DNA of 64,000 nucleotides from Chordicoccus furentiruminis. GTDB lineage: Bacteria > Bacillota > Clostridia > Lachnospirales > Lachnospiraceae. Location: assembly GCF_019355395.1 (NCBI RefSeq), contig NZ_CP048829.1, positions 2,955,001 to 3,019,000 on the forward strand, in the 5' to 3' direction. Below the pieces are notes generated by a model, which did not search any database, had not been told where the DNA came from, and saw only the letters and a list, made by a program, of their open reading frames with translations. A program made the position numbers and the translations under genes. Below, piece after piece: positions 34,407 through 43,331 of this stretch; the first letter of the stretch is position 1, and each line of letters starts with the position of its first letter.

Positions 34407-34496
34407 TACATTCTGAACCGGCATGACCGGATCATCAAAATATCCCCGGCATGCGGCGTATAAGGTCCGCGGCGGGCATCCGAAGGAGTACATGAT

Positions 34497-35027
34497 ATGA
34501 TCAGAGAAAAAGTGGAAGACTATGTGAGAACGATTCCCGACTTTCCGCAGCCGGGCATCATGTTCCGCGATATTACGTCGATCCTGCAGGATCCGGACGG
34601 ACTGGCGATGGCCATCGACGAGATGCAGGAAAAACTGAAGGGCGTCGAATATGACAGCATCGCCGGTCTTGAGTCCAGAGGCTTCATCTTCGGCATGCCG
34701 ATTGCCTACAATCTTCACAAGCCCTTCATCCCGATCCGCAAGAAGGGAAAGCTTCCCTGCGCCACTGTCTCCGAGACCTATGATCTTGAATACGGTCAGG
34801 CGACCATCGAGATGCACCGGGACGCGGTGAAGCCGGGCGACAGGGTCGTCATTGTCGATGATCTGATCGCCACCGGCGGCACTGTGGAGGCGGCGGCGAA
34901 ACTCGTGGAGCAGCTCGGAGGCAAGGTGGTCCGGATGGTCTTTCTGATGGAGCTGGACGGACTGAACGGAAGAGAACGGCTGGCGAAGTACGACGTGGAG
35001 AGTGTCATCTGCTATCCGGGAAAGTAA
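34497..35027 (+). CDS. apt: Adenine phosphoribosyltransferase
   Basis: This 176-residue salvage enzyme converts adenine and PRPP to AMP. The PRPP-binding signature VVIVDDLIATGGT is at about residues 118-130; PDFPQPGIMFRDIT near the N terminus and ESRGFIFG are diagnostic for bacterial Apt. A GAAGGAG site precedes the ATG. It is followed by rel, a common arrangement in clostridia linking purine salvage with (p)ppGpp metabolism. Confidence 0.97.
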   Translation: MIREKVEDYVRTIPDFPQPGIMFRDITSILQDPDGLAMAIDEMQEKLKGVEYDSIAGLESRGFIFGMPIAYNLHKPFIPIRKKGKLPCATVSETYDLEYGQATIEMHRDAVKPGDRVVIVDDLIATGGTVEAAAKLVEQLGGKVVRMVFLMELDGLNGRERLAKYDVESVICYPGK

Positions 35028-35101
35028 GAGCAGCGCGGCAGGCCGTGCGGGATGTTCTGCCCGCCAGATGAAACAGAAATGTTTGCGCAAAGAGACATCA
35101 T

Positions 35102-35138
35102 CCTGCGGAGCGGGAGCCTTCAGCTCCCGCTCCGCAGG
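35102..35138 (+). repeat. Perfect 15-bp hairpin upstream of rel
   Basis: CCTGCGGAGCGGGAG (35102-35116) and CTCCCGCTCCGCAGG (35124-35138) are perfect reverse complements around a 7-base loop. No T tract follows. It lies 18 bases before the chosen rel start codon. Confidence 0.85.
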
Positions 35139-35156
35139 CAGGGACAGGTACAGCAT

Positions 35157-37493
35157 ATGGGCGAGACGAGGACAGACGAAACAAAGATGACCGTCGGACT
35201 GAAGAAGGATCCGCATGCACTGGTCAGAAAAGACGAGCCGGATCTGAGCACGCCGGCGGATTTTACGGCGCCTTCCGCTCTTTACGAAGAGCTGAAGAAG
35301 CGCGTGCTCGCCTATCATCCGTCGGATGATCTGTCCATGATCGAAAAGGCCTATCATGTCGCAGCCGAGGCTCACAGGGATCAGGTGAGAAAGTCGGGCG
35401 AGCCTTACATCATTCATCCGCTCTGCGTAGGCATCATTCTCGCGGATCTGGAGATGGACAAGGAAACCATCGCGGCCGGCATTCTTCACGATGTGGTGGA
35501 GGATACGCCGATGACCGTGGAGGATATCCGCTCCGCCTTCGGCGACGATGTAGCGCTTCTTGTGGACGGCGTCACCAAGCTGGGTCAGGTGGACTACAAG
35601 GTCGAGAAGGTCGAGATTCAGGCAGAGAATCTCCGCAAGATGTTCCTCGCGATGGCGAAGGATATCCGGGTGATCATCATCAAGCTGGCGGACCGTCTTC
35701 ACAACATGCGGACTCTTGAGTACATGAGACGGGAGAAGCAGCTGGAGAAGGCGGGGGAGACGATGGATATCTACGCGCCGATCGCCCAGCGGCTCGGCAT
35801 TTCCAAAATCAAAGTCGAGCTGGACGATCTGGCGCTCCGATACTGGAAGCCGGAGGTCTACCGGGATCTTGTCGCCCAGGTGGACGCACGCAAGACCCAG
35901 AGAGAGGAATTCATTCACTCGCTGGTGGAGGAGGTCCAGAAGGCTGTCCGGGAAGCGGGCATCGAAGGAGAGGTCACCGGAAGAGTCAAGCATTACTTCT
36001 CCATCTACAAGAAGATGGTCAATCAGGACAAGACACTGGACCAGATCTACGATCTTTTTGCGGTCCGGATCATCGTGAATACCGTGAGCGACTGCTACGC
36101 CTCTCTGGGACTTATGCACGAGCTTTTCAAACCGATTCCCGGACGGTTCAAGGATTATATCGCGATGCCGAAGCCGAACATGTACCAGTCACTTCATACG
36201 ACGGTCATCGGGAACGACGGAACGCCCTTCGAGATTCAGATCCGGACTTTCGAGATGCACCGGGTGGCTGAATACGGTATCGCGGCCCACTGGAAATACA
36301 AGGAGGTTTCCAACGGGCACGCCGTCAAGGGCAATCAGGAGGAGGAGAAGCTCACGTGGCTCCGCCAGATCCTTGAGTGGCAGCAGGATTCTTCCGATAA
36401 CAAGGAGTTCATGTCCCTGCTGAAATCCGATCTCGATCTCTTCTCAGAGAGCGTTTACTGCTTCTCGCCGCAGGGAGACGTGAAGACGCTTCCCAACGGG
36501 TCCTGCACCATCGATTTCGCCTATGCGGTCCATTCGGCGGTGGGCAACCGCATGATTGGCGCGCGTGTCAACGGCAAGCTTGTGCCGGTGGACTATGTCC
36601 TCAAAAACGGCGACCGGGTGGAGATCATCACGTCCCAGAATTCGAAGGGCCCGAGCCGCGACTGGCTGAAGATCGTCAAATCCACGCAGGCCAAGACGAA
36701 GATCAACCAGTGGTTCCGGCGGGAATTGAAGTCGGACAATATCGAGCGCGGCAAGGACCTGATGGCCCAGTGCGCGAAGACCAAAGGCTATGCGCTTTCG
36801 GACGTCACGAAGCCGGAGTATCAGGACGGCGTGATGCGGAAATACGGCTTCCGCGACTGGGATTCGGTGCTCGCAGCCGTCGGACACGGCGGTCTAAAGG
36901 AAGGTCAGGTCATGAACAAGCTGATCGACCTTTACGAGAAGGACCACAGGAAGCAGCAGACGGACGCCGAGGTGATGAAGGCCGCGGCCGAGAACAAGGA
37001 CCGCCTTCCGCTGGTCAGAAAGAAGGATTCCAAGGGCGGGATCGTCGTCAAGGGAATTCATGATGTCGCCGTGCATTTCGCAAAATGCTGCAGTCCGATT
37101 CCGGGCGACGAAATTGTCGGCTACGTCACGCGCGGACGGGGCGTCACGATTCACCGTACGGACTGCGTCAATATCATCAACATGACGGATCTCGACCGGG
37201 TCCGCCTCATCGACGCGGAGTGGCAGGTGCCGGAGGACGAGAAGAACAGCGGCACTTATGCCGCGGAAATCAATGTCTACGCGTCCAACCGGACGGGCCT
37301 TCTGGTGGATGTATCCCGGATCTTCACGGAGCGGAAGATCGACATCGACCAGATGAACGTGCGGACGAACAAGCAGGGAATGGCCACGATGGAACTGAGC
37401 TTTGCGGTTCACTCTGTGAACGAGCTCGGCGAACTGATCGCGCAGATCCGGGCTGTGCCGGATGTGGTCGATATCGAGAGAAAGACAGGCTGA
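35157..37493 (+). CDS. rel: Bifunctional (p)ppGpp synthetase/hydrolase
   Basis: This roughly 778-residue Rel makes and degrades the stringent-response alarmone. Domains in order are HD hydrolase (AAGILHDVVEDTP, intact His-Asp), synthetase (YDLFAVRIIV, then AMPKPNMYQSLHTT and EIQIRTFEMHRVAEYGIAAHW), TGS (VYCFSPQGDVKTLPNG), a zinc-finger region (HFAKCCSPIPGDE) and a C-terminal ACT domain (VYASNRTGLLVDVSRIFTE). ATG 35157 is used; the frame is open further upstream through the hairpin, and ATG 35187 is an alternative. No strong ribosome site marks either. A 3-base gap separates it from the MBL gene. Confidence 0.94.
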   Translation: MGETRTDETKMTVGLKKDPHALVRKDEPDLSTPADFTAPSALYEELKKRVLAYHPSDDLSMIEKAYHVAAEAHRDQVRKSGEPYIIHPLCVGIILADLEMDKETIAAGILHDVVEDTPMTVEDIRSAFGDDVALLVDGVTKLGQVDYKVEKVEIQAENLRKMFLAMAKDIRVIIIKLADRLHNMRTLEYMRREKQLEKAGETMDIYAPIAQRLGISKIKVELDDLALRYWKPEVYRDLVAQVDARKTQREEFIHSLVEEVQKAVREAGIEGEVTGRVKHYFSIYKKMVNQDKTLDQIYDLFAVRIIVNTVSDCYASLGLMHELFKPIPGRFKDYIAMPKPNMYQSLHTTVIGNDGTPFEIQIRTFEMHRVAEYGIAAHWKYKEVSNGHAVKGNQEEEKLTWLRQILEWQQDSSDNKEFMSLLKSDLDLFSESVYCFSPQGDVKTLPNGSCTIDFAYAVHSAVGNRMIGARVNGKLVPVDYVLKNGDRVEIITSQNSKGPSRDWLKIVKSTQAKTKINQWFRRELKSDNIERGKDLMAQCAKTKGYALSDVTKPEYQDGVMRKYGFRDWDSVLAAVGHGGLKEGQVMNKLIDLYEKDHRKQQTDAEVMKAAAENKDRLPLVRKKDSKGGIVVKGIHDVAVHFAKCCSPIPGDEIVGYVTRGRGVTIHRTDCVNIINMTDLDRVRLIDAEWQVPEDEKNSGTYAAEINVYASNRTGLLVDVSRIFTERKIDIDQMNVRTNKQGMATMELSFAVHSVNELGELIAQIRAVPDVVDIERKTG

Positions 37494-37496
37494 GAG

Positions 37497-38129
37497 ATGA
37501 AACAGGCACTGTGGACCGGCGTGATGCGCGTCGGCCCGATCGGGACGAACTGCTATTTTCTGAAGAACGGGAAGGAAGGGGACGAGATCGTTCTCGTGGA
37601 TCCGGGCGACGAGCCGGAGCAGATCCTCGAAGAGGTGAGGAGGCAGAAGGCAAAGGTGGCCGCGGTGCTTCTCACCCATGCTCACTACGATCATATTCTG
37701 GCGGTGCCTGCCGTGAAGCGGGAGTGGCCGGAGGCGCCCGTGATGATCCTTAAGGATGAGCGTCCCATGCTCACGGACAGCCGGCTCAACACGTCCTTTA
37801 TTCAGACGGACGTGACCGTCACGCCGGACCGGTATCTGAGCGACGGGGACGTGCTGACGCTGCTGGAGCGCGAAATTCGTGTCATGGCTTCTCCGGGTCA
37901 TACCGCCGGCAGCTGCTGCTACTATGTACCGTCCGACGCCGCGCTTTTCGCGGGGGATACCGTCTTCCGGGGAAGCTATGGGCGGACCGATCTGCCGACC
38001 GGTTCTCCGGAGGCGATGGCGGATACGCTGGAGAAGCTGCTGACTGCGCTTCCGCCCGATACCGCCGTTTATCCGGGTCACGGACCCGGCACGACCATCG
38101 GCCGGGAGCGGCTGGCGGAAGGATTCTGA
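37497..38129 (+). CDS. MBL fold metallo-hydrolase (glyoxalase II-like)
   Basis: This 210-residue metallo-beta-lactamase-fold protein has the binuclear metal motif THAHYDH at about residues 60-66, followed by SPGHTAGSCCYY, FAGDTVFRGSYGRTD and the C-terminal VYPGHGPGTT. This set is typical of the YqgX/GloB2 group, often annotated as hydroxyacylglutathione hydrolase; the true substrate is unknown. It starts 3 bases after the rel stop, and its placement between rel and hemZ is conserved in Lachnospiraceae (recollection). Confidence 0.92.
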   Translation: MKQALWTGVMRVGPIGTNCYFLKNGKEGDEIVLVDPGDEPEQILEEVRRQKAKVAAVLLTHAHYDHILAVPAVKREWPEAPVMILKDERPMLTDSRLNTSFIQTDVTVTPDRYLSDGDVLTLLEREIRVMASPGHTAGSCCYYVPSDAALFAGDTVFRGSYGRTDLPTGSPEAMADTLEKLLTALPPDTAVYPGHGPGTTIGRERLAEGF

Positions 38130-38153
38130 GACGAGAGCGGAGAGGGACGGATT

Positions 38154-39560
38154 TTGACAATCGGCATTCGACTGGACAGACATGATTTCCTGTATGATAT
38201 TCACTCGCTGGTGAAGAGCTTCTTCCCGGACGACGAGGTCAGCATCTTCACCGCGGATGACGCGGAGAAATGCAGCCGCCCGTGGGAGCTTCTTCTTGAT
38301 ATCCGTGTGCCGGAGGGCGGGGAACGGACGGCGGTCAAAAATGCGCTGAAGAGGGAAATCTATGATACGCTGACAGCCTATACCGGCACGGCGCTTCCGT
38401 GGGGAACGCTCTCCGGGATCCGCCCGACCAAAATCCCGATGAAGCTGCTGCGGGAGGGACACACGGAGGAGTCCATTCTGCGCTATCTCGGCGAGACTTA
38501 TCTTGTGTCTCCGGAGAAGGCCGCTCTTGCGCTCGGCGTGGCGGAGACGGAGAAGAGACTGACGGATCCGCTTGAGACCGGAGGACAGACATACAGTCTG
38601 TACGTGCATGTTCCGTTCTGTCCGTCCATTTGTCTTTACTGTACCTTTTCATCCAGCCCCGTTTCGGCGTGGCGTATGCGGATCGGCGGATATATTGACA
38701 CCGTGATCCGCGAGATGCTTAAGCGGCAGGAGGAGATTCTCGCCGCGGGAGGCGCGCCGGGGCCGACCACGGTCTATATCGGCGGAGGTACGCCCACCGC
38801 TCTGGAGCCGGAGGAACTGGACCGGCTGCTCACGGCGATCGATTCGATCTGGGATCTGGAAGCAGCGAGGGAATACACGGTGGAAGCCGGACGTCCGGAT
38901 TCCATCACACCGGAAAAGCTGGCTGTGCTGAAGCGTCACGGCGTGACAAGGATCAGCGTGAATCCCCAGACAATGAACGACCGGACGCTCGCCTATATCG
39001 GACGGTGCCATACGGCGGAAGATACGCGGCGCGCCTTCGCGATGGCGAGAGAGGCCGGCTTTGACAATATCAATATGGACATCATTCTCGGACTGCCGGG
39101 GGAAGAGGAAGAGGATGTCCGGCGCACGCTGGACGCGATCCGCGGGATGAATCCCGATTCTCTCACGGTTCATTCCCTTGCGATCAAGCGGGCCTCGCGG
39201 CTTATGCGGAAGATACGGGAGGACAGGGAGAACGATCCGCACGCGGATTACGGCAGCTTCGACGGTCTTGTCTTCGAAAATTCAGGGCGTCTGATGGATC
39301 TCGCCTCCGGCGCGGCGGAGGCGATGGGGATGGAACCCTATTACCTCTACCGTCAGAAGAACATGCGGGGCAATCTCGAAAATACCGGGTTTGCCCGTCC
39401 CGGCTGCGCCTGCCTTTACAATGTGCTCATCATGGAAGAGATGCAGACCATCCACGCGTTCGGTGCCGGAGCAACCACCAAGTTTGTTTATCCGGACGGC
39501 CGCATCGAACGGAACGTCAGTCCGAAGGATGTGACGACGTATCTCGCAAGACACCGGTGA
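38154..39560 (+). CDS. hemZ: Coproporphyrinogen dehydrogenase HemZ-type radical SAM protein
   Basis: This is a 468-residue radical SAM protein of the HemN/HemW/HemZ family. The 4Fe-4S motif CPSICLYC is near residue 160, preceded by VHVPF, and followed by VYIGGGTPTAL and ISVNPQTMND. The N-terminal 150 residues with SGIRPTKIPMKL are characteristic of HemZ. Whether it oxidises coproporphyrinogen or inserts heme is not settled for this subfamily. It uses a TTG start at 38154 with GGAGAGGGACGG upstream. No other heme genes are nearby. Confidence 0.9.
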   Translation: MTIGIRLDRHDFLYDIHSLVKSFFPDDEVSIFTADDAEKCSRPWELLLDIRVPEGGERTAVKNALKREIYDTLTAYTGTALPWGTLSGIRPTKIPMKLLREGHTEESILRYLGETYLVSPEKAALALGVAETEKRLTDPLETGGQTYSLYVHVPFCPSICLYCTFSSSPVSAWRMRIGGYIDTVIREMLKRQEEILAAGGAPGPTTVYIGGGTPTALEPEELDRLLTAIDSIWDLEAAREYTVEAGRPDSITPEKLAVLKRHGVTRISVNPQTMNDRTLAYIGRCHTAEDTRRAFAMAREAGFDNINMDIILGLPGEEEEDVRRTLDAIRGMNPDSLTVHSLAIKRASRLMRKIREDRENDPHADYGSFDGLVFENSGRLMDLASGAAEAMGMEPYYLYRQKNMRGNLENTGFARPGCACLYNVLIMEEMQTIHAFGAGATTKFVYPDGRIERNVSPKDVTTYLARHR

Positions 39561-39612
39561 CGGGCCGGCTTTCAAAAAAACGGACACGAGTAATGCGTGG
39601 GATGCCCGGGTG

Positions 39613-39621
39613 TGATACAAT
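39613..39621 (+). promoter_or_regulatory. Extended -10 promoter of the HD-GYP gene
   Basis: TG-A-TACAAT at 39613-39621 is an extended -10 element, 66 bases before the ATG at 39687. No convincing -35 is seen. Confidence 0.45.
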
Positions 39622-39686
39622 AAAGGCATTGTCTCGGGATTTCTCCCTGACGAGCGGCAGACTCAGGAGGATCAGGACGGGTTGGC

Positions 39687-40358
39687 ATGATAAACGCAGC
39701 GGCGGAAAAGAATCCGGCGGAGACGGGCGGCAGATCCGACCGGAAAATCATCGATTACAATCTGAAGGAGGAGCTGGAGCACGGTGTGTATGTCAGTTCG
39801 CTCGTCCGGGAACTGACGGCGGAACTGGGACTGGCGGAAAACTCCGCCTATCAGCTGAGGCTGGCGGGCCTGCTTCATGATATCGGAAAACTGCAGCTGA
39901 CCAATTATCTCTACGGGCGGGAGGAGATCGCGAGCCCCCTTGTCATCGAGGAGATGAAATATGTCCGCATGCACCCGGTTCTGTCGTGGAACATTCTGAA
40001 GGACCTCGGATACAGCGACATCGTTCTGGACGCAGTGCGCTATCATCACGAGGACTTCGACGGAAGCGGCTACCCGGATCATCTGGTGGGGGAAGCGATT
40101 CCGCTTGGCGCGCGGATCATCCGCGTCTGCGATGTGTTCGCTGCGCTGACTTCAGACCGCCCATACCGGGAGCGGTTCGAACCGGATGAGGCGATGAGCC
40201 TGATGATCGACGAGATCAAGCACTTTGACCTGAGAATTTTTCTGGCATTCCAGCGGGTTGTCCACCGCGGGACCTCCCGGTTCCGGGTGCATTTTCCCAT
40301 AACGGACGAGAGCATTCTCGCGGAAGCGGCCGCCAGATTTCCGGCAGGCCGGAACTGA
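39687..40358 (+). CDS. HD-GYP domain protein, probable cyclic-dinucleotide phosphodiesterase
   Basis: This 223-residue protein is almost entirely an HD-GYP domain: HDIGK at about residues 64-68, RMHPVLSW, the family-defining HHEDFDGSGYP, and CDVFAALTSDRPYRERF. HD-GYP enzymes hydrolyse c-di-GMP or related messengers. No receiver or other sensor domain is present. ATG 39687 lacks a close ribosome site; AGGAGG at 39665-39670 is 16 bases upstream, so the start is uncertain. An IS110 element follows within about 30 bases and separates it from hisS. Confidence 0.88.
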   Translation: MINAAAEKNPAETGGRSDRKIIDYNLKEELEHGVYVSSLVRELTAELGLAENSAYQLRLAGLLHDIGKLQLTNYLYGREEIASPLVIEEMKYVRMHPVLSWNILKDLGYSDIVLDAVRYHHEDFDGSGYPDHLVGEAIPLGARIIRVCDVFAALTSDRPYRERFEPDEAMSLMIDEIKHFDLRIFLAFQRVVHRGTSRFRVHFPITDESILAEAAARFPAGRN

Positions 40359-40466
40359 TGAAGGAGACAAGTTTGAAAAAAGAGGTAGGCGGTTAGATAT
40401 CGTAAAGAGGGCATAGCAAACAAACCCTCAAGGGGTCTTTGAAAAGCAAATATAGACACGACCTAA

Positions 40467-41726
40467 TCAGGAAGCAGTGACGGGCAGATCGTCTTTGATG
40501 ACGTAGCCTCTGAGCTTCAGCAGATTAAGTGCCTGCGAAGTAGTGAGAATCTTTTCTGTCTTCACAGGCCGCGGAGCAAGATACCCTTCAGCTGTATACG
40601 GCTTCAGATCTGTCAGTATGTGCCAGATAGCGGTCAGGAGCATACGGCAGACAGCGATGATGGCTTTCTTGTGCCCGCGGTGGGATTTGATACGGCGGTA
40701 ACGTTCTGTGATCTCCGGATGTTTCTTCGATTTGATCAAAGCATTTGCAACTTGCACCAAAACTGGTTTAAGATAGGAACCAGCACGGGAAATCCGAGTG
40801 GATTTGATCTTGAAATTGCTTTGATCGTTACGGGGACAGCATCCTGCCCAGGAAACAAGATGTTTGTCTGTCGGGAACACAGACATGTCGCCGCCAATCT
40901 CAGAGAGAATCTGAATCGCCGTAAAAGGGTTTTTGTCGAAACCGGGGACAGTGCGGATCAGTTCGAGAGCGTCAAGGTACGGATCAGAAACGCGAAGGAT
41001 TTCCCGTTCCATTTCTGCCTTGTGCTTTTCCAACTCATCGATGTGGTCCAGACACTGACGAAGCTTTATAGCCTGTTCTGGAGAGACAGCGCCGTCAACA
41101 GCGGCTTGGATTTCTTCAATTGGGGTCTTGCATCTTCTATCCACAAAAGGAGTGACATCAAAGGTTTCACCGGGATGGGCGAGGATGTATTCCGTAATCG
41201 ATCTGGAAGACTTCCCGAACACGTCGCTGAAGACATCGTCAAGTTTGAGGTTTGATACAGTCAGACAATTCTGTGCACGGTTCTTCTCACCTGTCAGCAT
41301 GTTGGTGAGTTTGAACCGGTACCGCACTAAATCCCGAAGATGACGAATCTCGGCGGGTGGGATAAAGGAAGGCTTGATCATGTCGCACATGAACAGATCG
41401 CATATCCACTTCGCGTCCTTACGGTCGGTCTTATTCCCTTTTTGTGGTTTGGTGTACTTAGGGTGAGCAAGTATCACGTTGCATGTCTTTTCAAGGACAT
41501 TGAATACCGGGATCCAGTACTTGCCGGCAGATTCCATGCATACATCGGTACAGTTGTAAGAGGCGAGCCATGCGGCGAGATCCCGCAGACCTCTGGAGAA
41601 AGAGGAAAACATCTTTTCCTTATATTCTGTCCGGCCGTTTGCATCCGTGAGTCCAATGCAGGCAAAGATCCAGGTCTTGTGGACATCAAGGCCACAGCAG
41701 TTAAAACGAAAGATTTTAAAAGCCAA
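40467..41726 (-). CDS. IS110 family transposase
   Basis: This 419-residue RNA-guided recombinase has the RuvC-like DEDD domain at the N terminus: D14 in GLDVHK, E65 in CMESAGKYW, and D101/D104 in KTDRKDAKW. The C-terminal Transposase_20 domain contains IQILSEIGGDM, LVSWAGCCPRNDQS (with the likely catalytic Ser) and RRIKSHRGHKKAIIAVCRM. The start is taken as TTG 41726 because AGGAGG lies 7 bases upstream (plus-strand 41734-41739); a longer frame exists but lacks a site. It looks intact, so the element may be active. Confidence 0.93.
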   Translation of the reverse strand: MAFKIFRFNCCGLDVHKTWIFACIGLTDANGRTEYKEKMFSSFSRGLRDLAAWLASYNCTDVCMESAGKYWIPVFNVLEKTCNVILAHPKYTKPQKGNKTDRKDAKWICDLFMCDMIKPSFIPPAEIRHLRDLVRYRFKLTNMLTGEKNRAQNCLTVSNLKLDDVFSDVFGKSSRSITEYILAHPGETFDVTPFVDRRCKTPIEEIQAAVDGAVSPEQAIKLRQCLDHIDELEKHKAEMEREILRVSDPYLDALELIRTVPGFDKNPFTAIQILSEIGGDMSVFPTDKHLVSWAGCCPRNDQSNFKIKSTRISRAGSYLKPVLVQVANALIKSKKHPEITERYRRIKSHRGHKKAIIAVCRMLLTAIWHILTDLKPYTAEGYLAPRPVKTEKILTTSQALNLLKLRGYVIKDDLPVTAS

Positions 41727-41739
41727 TAAAACACCTCCT

Positions 41740-41960
41740 GATATTTTGTAGTTGCAGGAGCGGCGGTGACTGGTCATCCGGCGAAATCGAGACAACTTCG
41801 GAAGAGATAAGTTTACGGGCTACGAGATGCGCCATTCATTGATGCCTTAAGGATGACCGGCAACATATAGATATGCGAGGTAGGCCGCTATACCGCCCCG
41901 CCACTCACCTCCACGTGCTCTGTAGTGTGCCGACCCTGCAAGAAAAAGATATCAGGAATT
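41740..41960 (-). ncRNA. Candidate bridge-RNA region of the IS110 element
   Basis: The long noncoding stretch upstream of the transposase matches the place where IS110-subgroup elements encode the bridge RNA that pairs with target and donor DNA. GGTCATCC at 41772-41779 and GGATGACC at 41851-41858 form an 8-bp stem enclosing about 70 bases, and GC-rich stems around GGCCGCTATACCGCCCCGCC occur further out. The loops were not assigned to target or donor by eye. Confidence 0.5.
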
Positions 41961-42011
41961 GAGAATAGTAGAAAGAGCGAAAGCACCTCGATTTTCATGA
42001 CCCCATCGGTG

Positions 42012-42030
42012 CCTTTCGCCAGAAAGGCGG
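42012..42030 (+). promoter_or_regulatory. Hairpin overlapping the hisS ribosome binding site
   Basis: CCTTTC (42012-42017) pairs with GAAAGG (42022-42027). The presumed ribosome site AAGGCGG (42024-42030) overlaps the right arm, 9 bases before the hisS ATG. Confidence 0.4.
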
Positions 42031-42039
42031 AAAATAGAT

Positions 42040-43281
42040 ATGGCACTCACGAAGAAGCCCGTTACGGGCATGAAGGATATTCTGCCGGATGAGATGGCGG
42101 TCCGGAATTATGTGATCGGACTCATCCGGAGCACATACGCGATCTTCGGGTTTTCATCCATCGCCACGCCGGCGGTGGAACATATCGAAAACCTGCTTTC
42201 CAAACAGGGCGGCGAAAACGAGAAGCTGATTTTCAAGATTCTGAAGCGGGGAGAAAAGCTGGATCTCTCGCACCCGACAACCGAGGACGCGGTCACGGAC
42301 AGCGGTCTCCGGTATGATCTGACGCTGCCGCTTTCGCGGTACTACGCGAACCACGCCGCGGAGCTGCCGTCTCCGTTCAAAGCGCTTCAGATCGGCAGCG
42401 TATTCCGCGCCGACCGCCCGCAGCGGGGGCGCTTCCGCCAGTTTACCCAGTGCGACATCGACATCCTCGGCGATCCGAGCGATCTGGCTGAGATCGACCT
42501 GATTCTGGCGACGACGACGGTGCTGACGAAGCTGGACTTTCACCGCTTCACGATTCGTGTCAATGACCGGAAGCTTCTGAAGGCGATGGCGGACCGGGCC
42601 GGGTTTCAGCCGGAGGACTACGAGAAGGTCTTTATTATTCTCGACAAGATGGATAAGATCGGGCGGGACGGCGTCCGCTCTGAACTGGAGGCGTCCTGGC
42701 CAAAGGAAAAAGTGGATGCCTATCTGAGCCAGTTTGATACGGACGGAGGCTCGGAGAACATCAGCGGGCAGGCGCACTCGCTGATGGAGGAGACGGGTTC
42801 GCCGCTTCCGGAGATCATCGGGACGGTAAACAGCGTGAAGACAGGCGATTTCCGCATCGTCTACGACCCGACGCTTGTGCGCGGCATGAGCTACTACACC
42901 GGTCCGATCTTCGAGATCGCGATGGACGAGTACGGCGGATCCGTAGGCGGAGGCGGTCGCTATGACGAGATGATCGGGAAATTCACCGGCCAGCCGACCC
43001 CGGCGGTGGGCTTCTCCATCGGGTTCGAGCGGATCATCATGCTTCTGATGGAACGCGGCTTTACGGTGCCCGGCGCAGGCGCGAAGACTGCGTTCCTCGT
43101 CGAAAAGCGGATGCCGGCTGAGAAGCTGGAGGCGATCTGGAAGGAGGCGATGAGCCTCCGTGCGGAGGGTAAGGCCGTCGATATTTCCCAGATGAAGAAG
43201 AACCGCCGCTTCCAGAAGGAGCAGCTGACGGCGCAGGGATACACGGATATCCGGGAATTCTTCTGCAGAGAAGACAGCTGA
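42040..43281 (+). CDS. hisS: Histidyl-tRNA synthetase
   Basis: This 413-residue class II synthetase charges tRNA-His. Motif 1 lies near GMKDILPDE, motif 2 is FRADRPQRGRFRQFTQCD (about residues 122-139), the HisRS-specific LVRGMSYYTGPIFEIA is at about 285, and motif 3 is AVGFSIGFERI. The short C-terminal anticodon-binding domain is present. Upstream sequence has been altered by the IS110 insertion and no T-box or clear promoter remains visible. aspS follows 50 bases later, the usual order. Confidence 0.96.
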   Translation: MALTKKPVTGMKDILPDEMAVRNYVIGLIRSTYAIFGFSSIATPAVEHIENLLSKQGGENEKLIFKILKRGEKLDLSHPTTEDAVTDSGLRYDLTLPLSRYYANHAAELPSPFKALQIGSVFRADRPQRGRFRQFTQCDIDILGDPSDLAEIDLILATTTVLTKLDFHRFTIRVNDRKLLKAMADRAGFQPEDYEKVFIILDKMDKIGRDGVRSELEASWPKEKVDAYLSQFDTDGGSENISGQAHSLMEETGSPLPEIIGTVNSVKTGDFRIVYDPTLVRGMSYYTGPIFEIAMDEYGGSVGGGGRYDEMIGKFTGQPTPAVGFSIGFERIIMLLMERGFTVPGAGAKTAFLVEKRMPAEKLEAIWKEAMSLRAEGKAVDISQMKKNRRFQKEQLTAQGYTDIREFFCREDS

Positions 43282-43331
43282 GCGCGGCCGGACGGATCAG
43301 AAACGAGAGAAGACGAAGAAAGGCAGACAGT

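Larger units (their letters stand above)
40380..41990 (-). mobile_element. IS110-family insertion sequence
   Basis: An element of about 1.6 kb carries one DEDD transposase gene (40467-41726, minus), roughly 90 bases of 3' noncoding DNA and about 260 bases of 5' noncoding DNA. The exact ends are uncertain because IS110 makes no long inverted repeats and no obvious target duplication. It sits between the HD-GYP gene and hisS, antisense to both. The 5' noncoding region is the usual site of the bridge RNA in the IS110 subgroup. Confidence 0.8.

Noticed and set aside
35052-35156. N-terminal extension of Rel from the ATG at 35052
   Set aside because: It would translate through the perfect hairpin and gives a sequence unlike any Rel N terminus.
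41727-42039. T-box riboswitch upstream of hisS
   Set aside because: No GGGTGGNACCGCG-like sequence or T-box terminator occurs in this stretch; it belongs mostly to the IS110 element.
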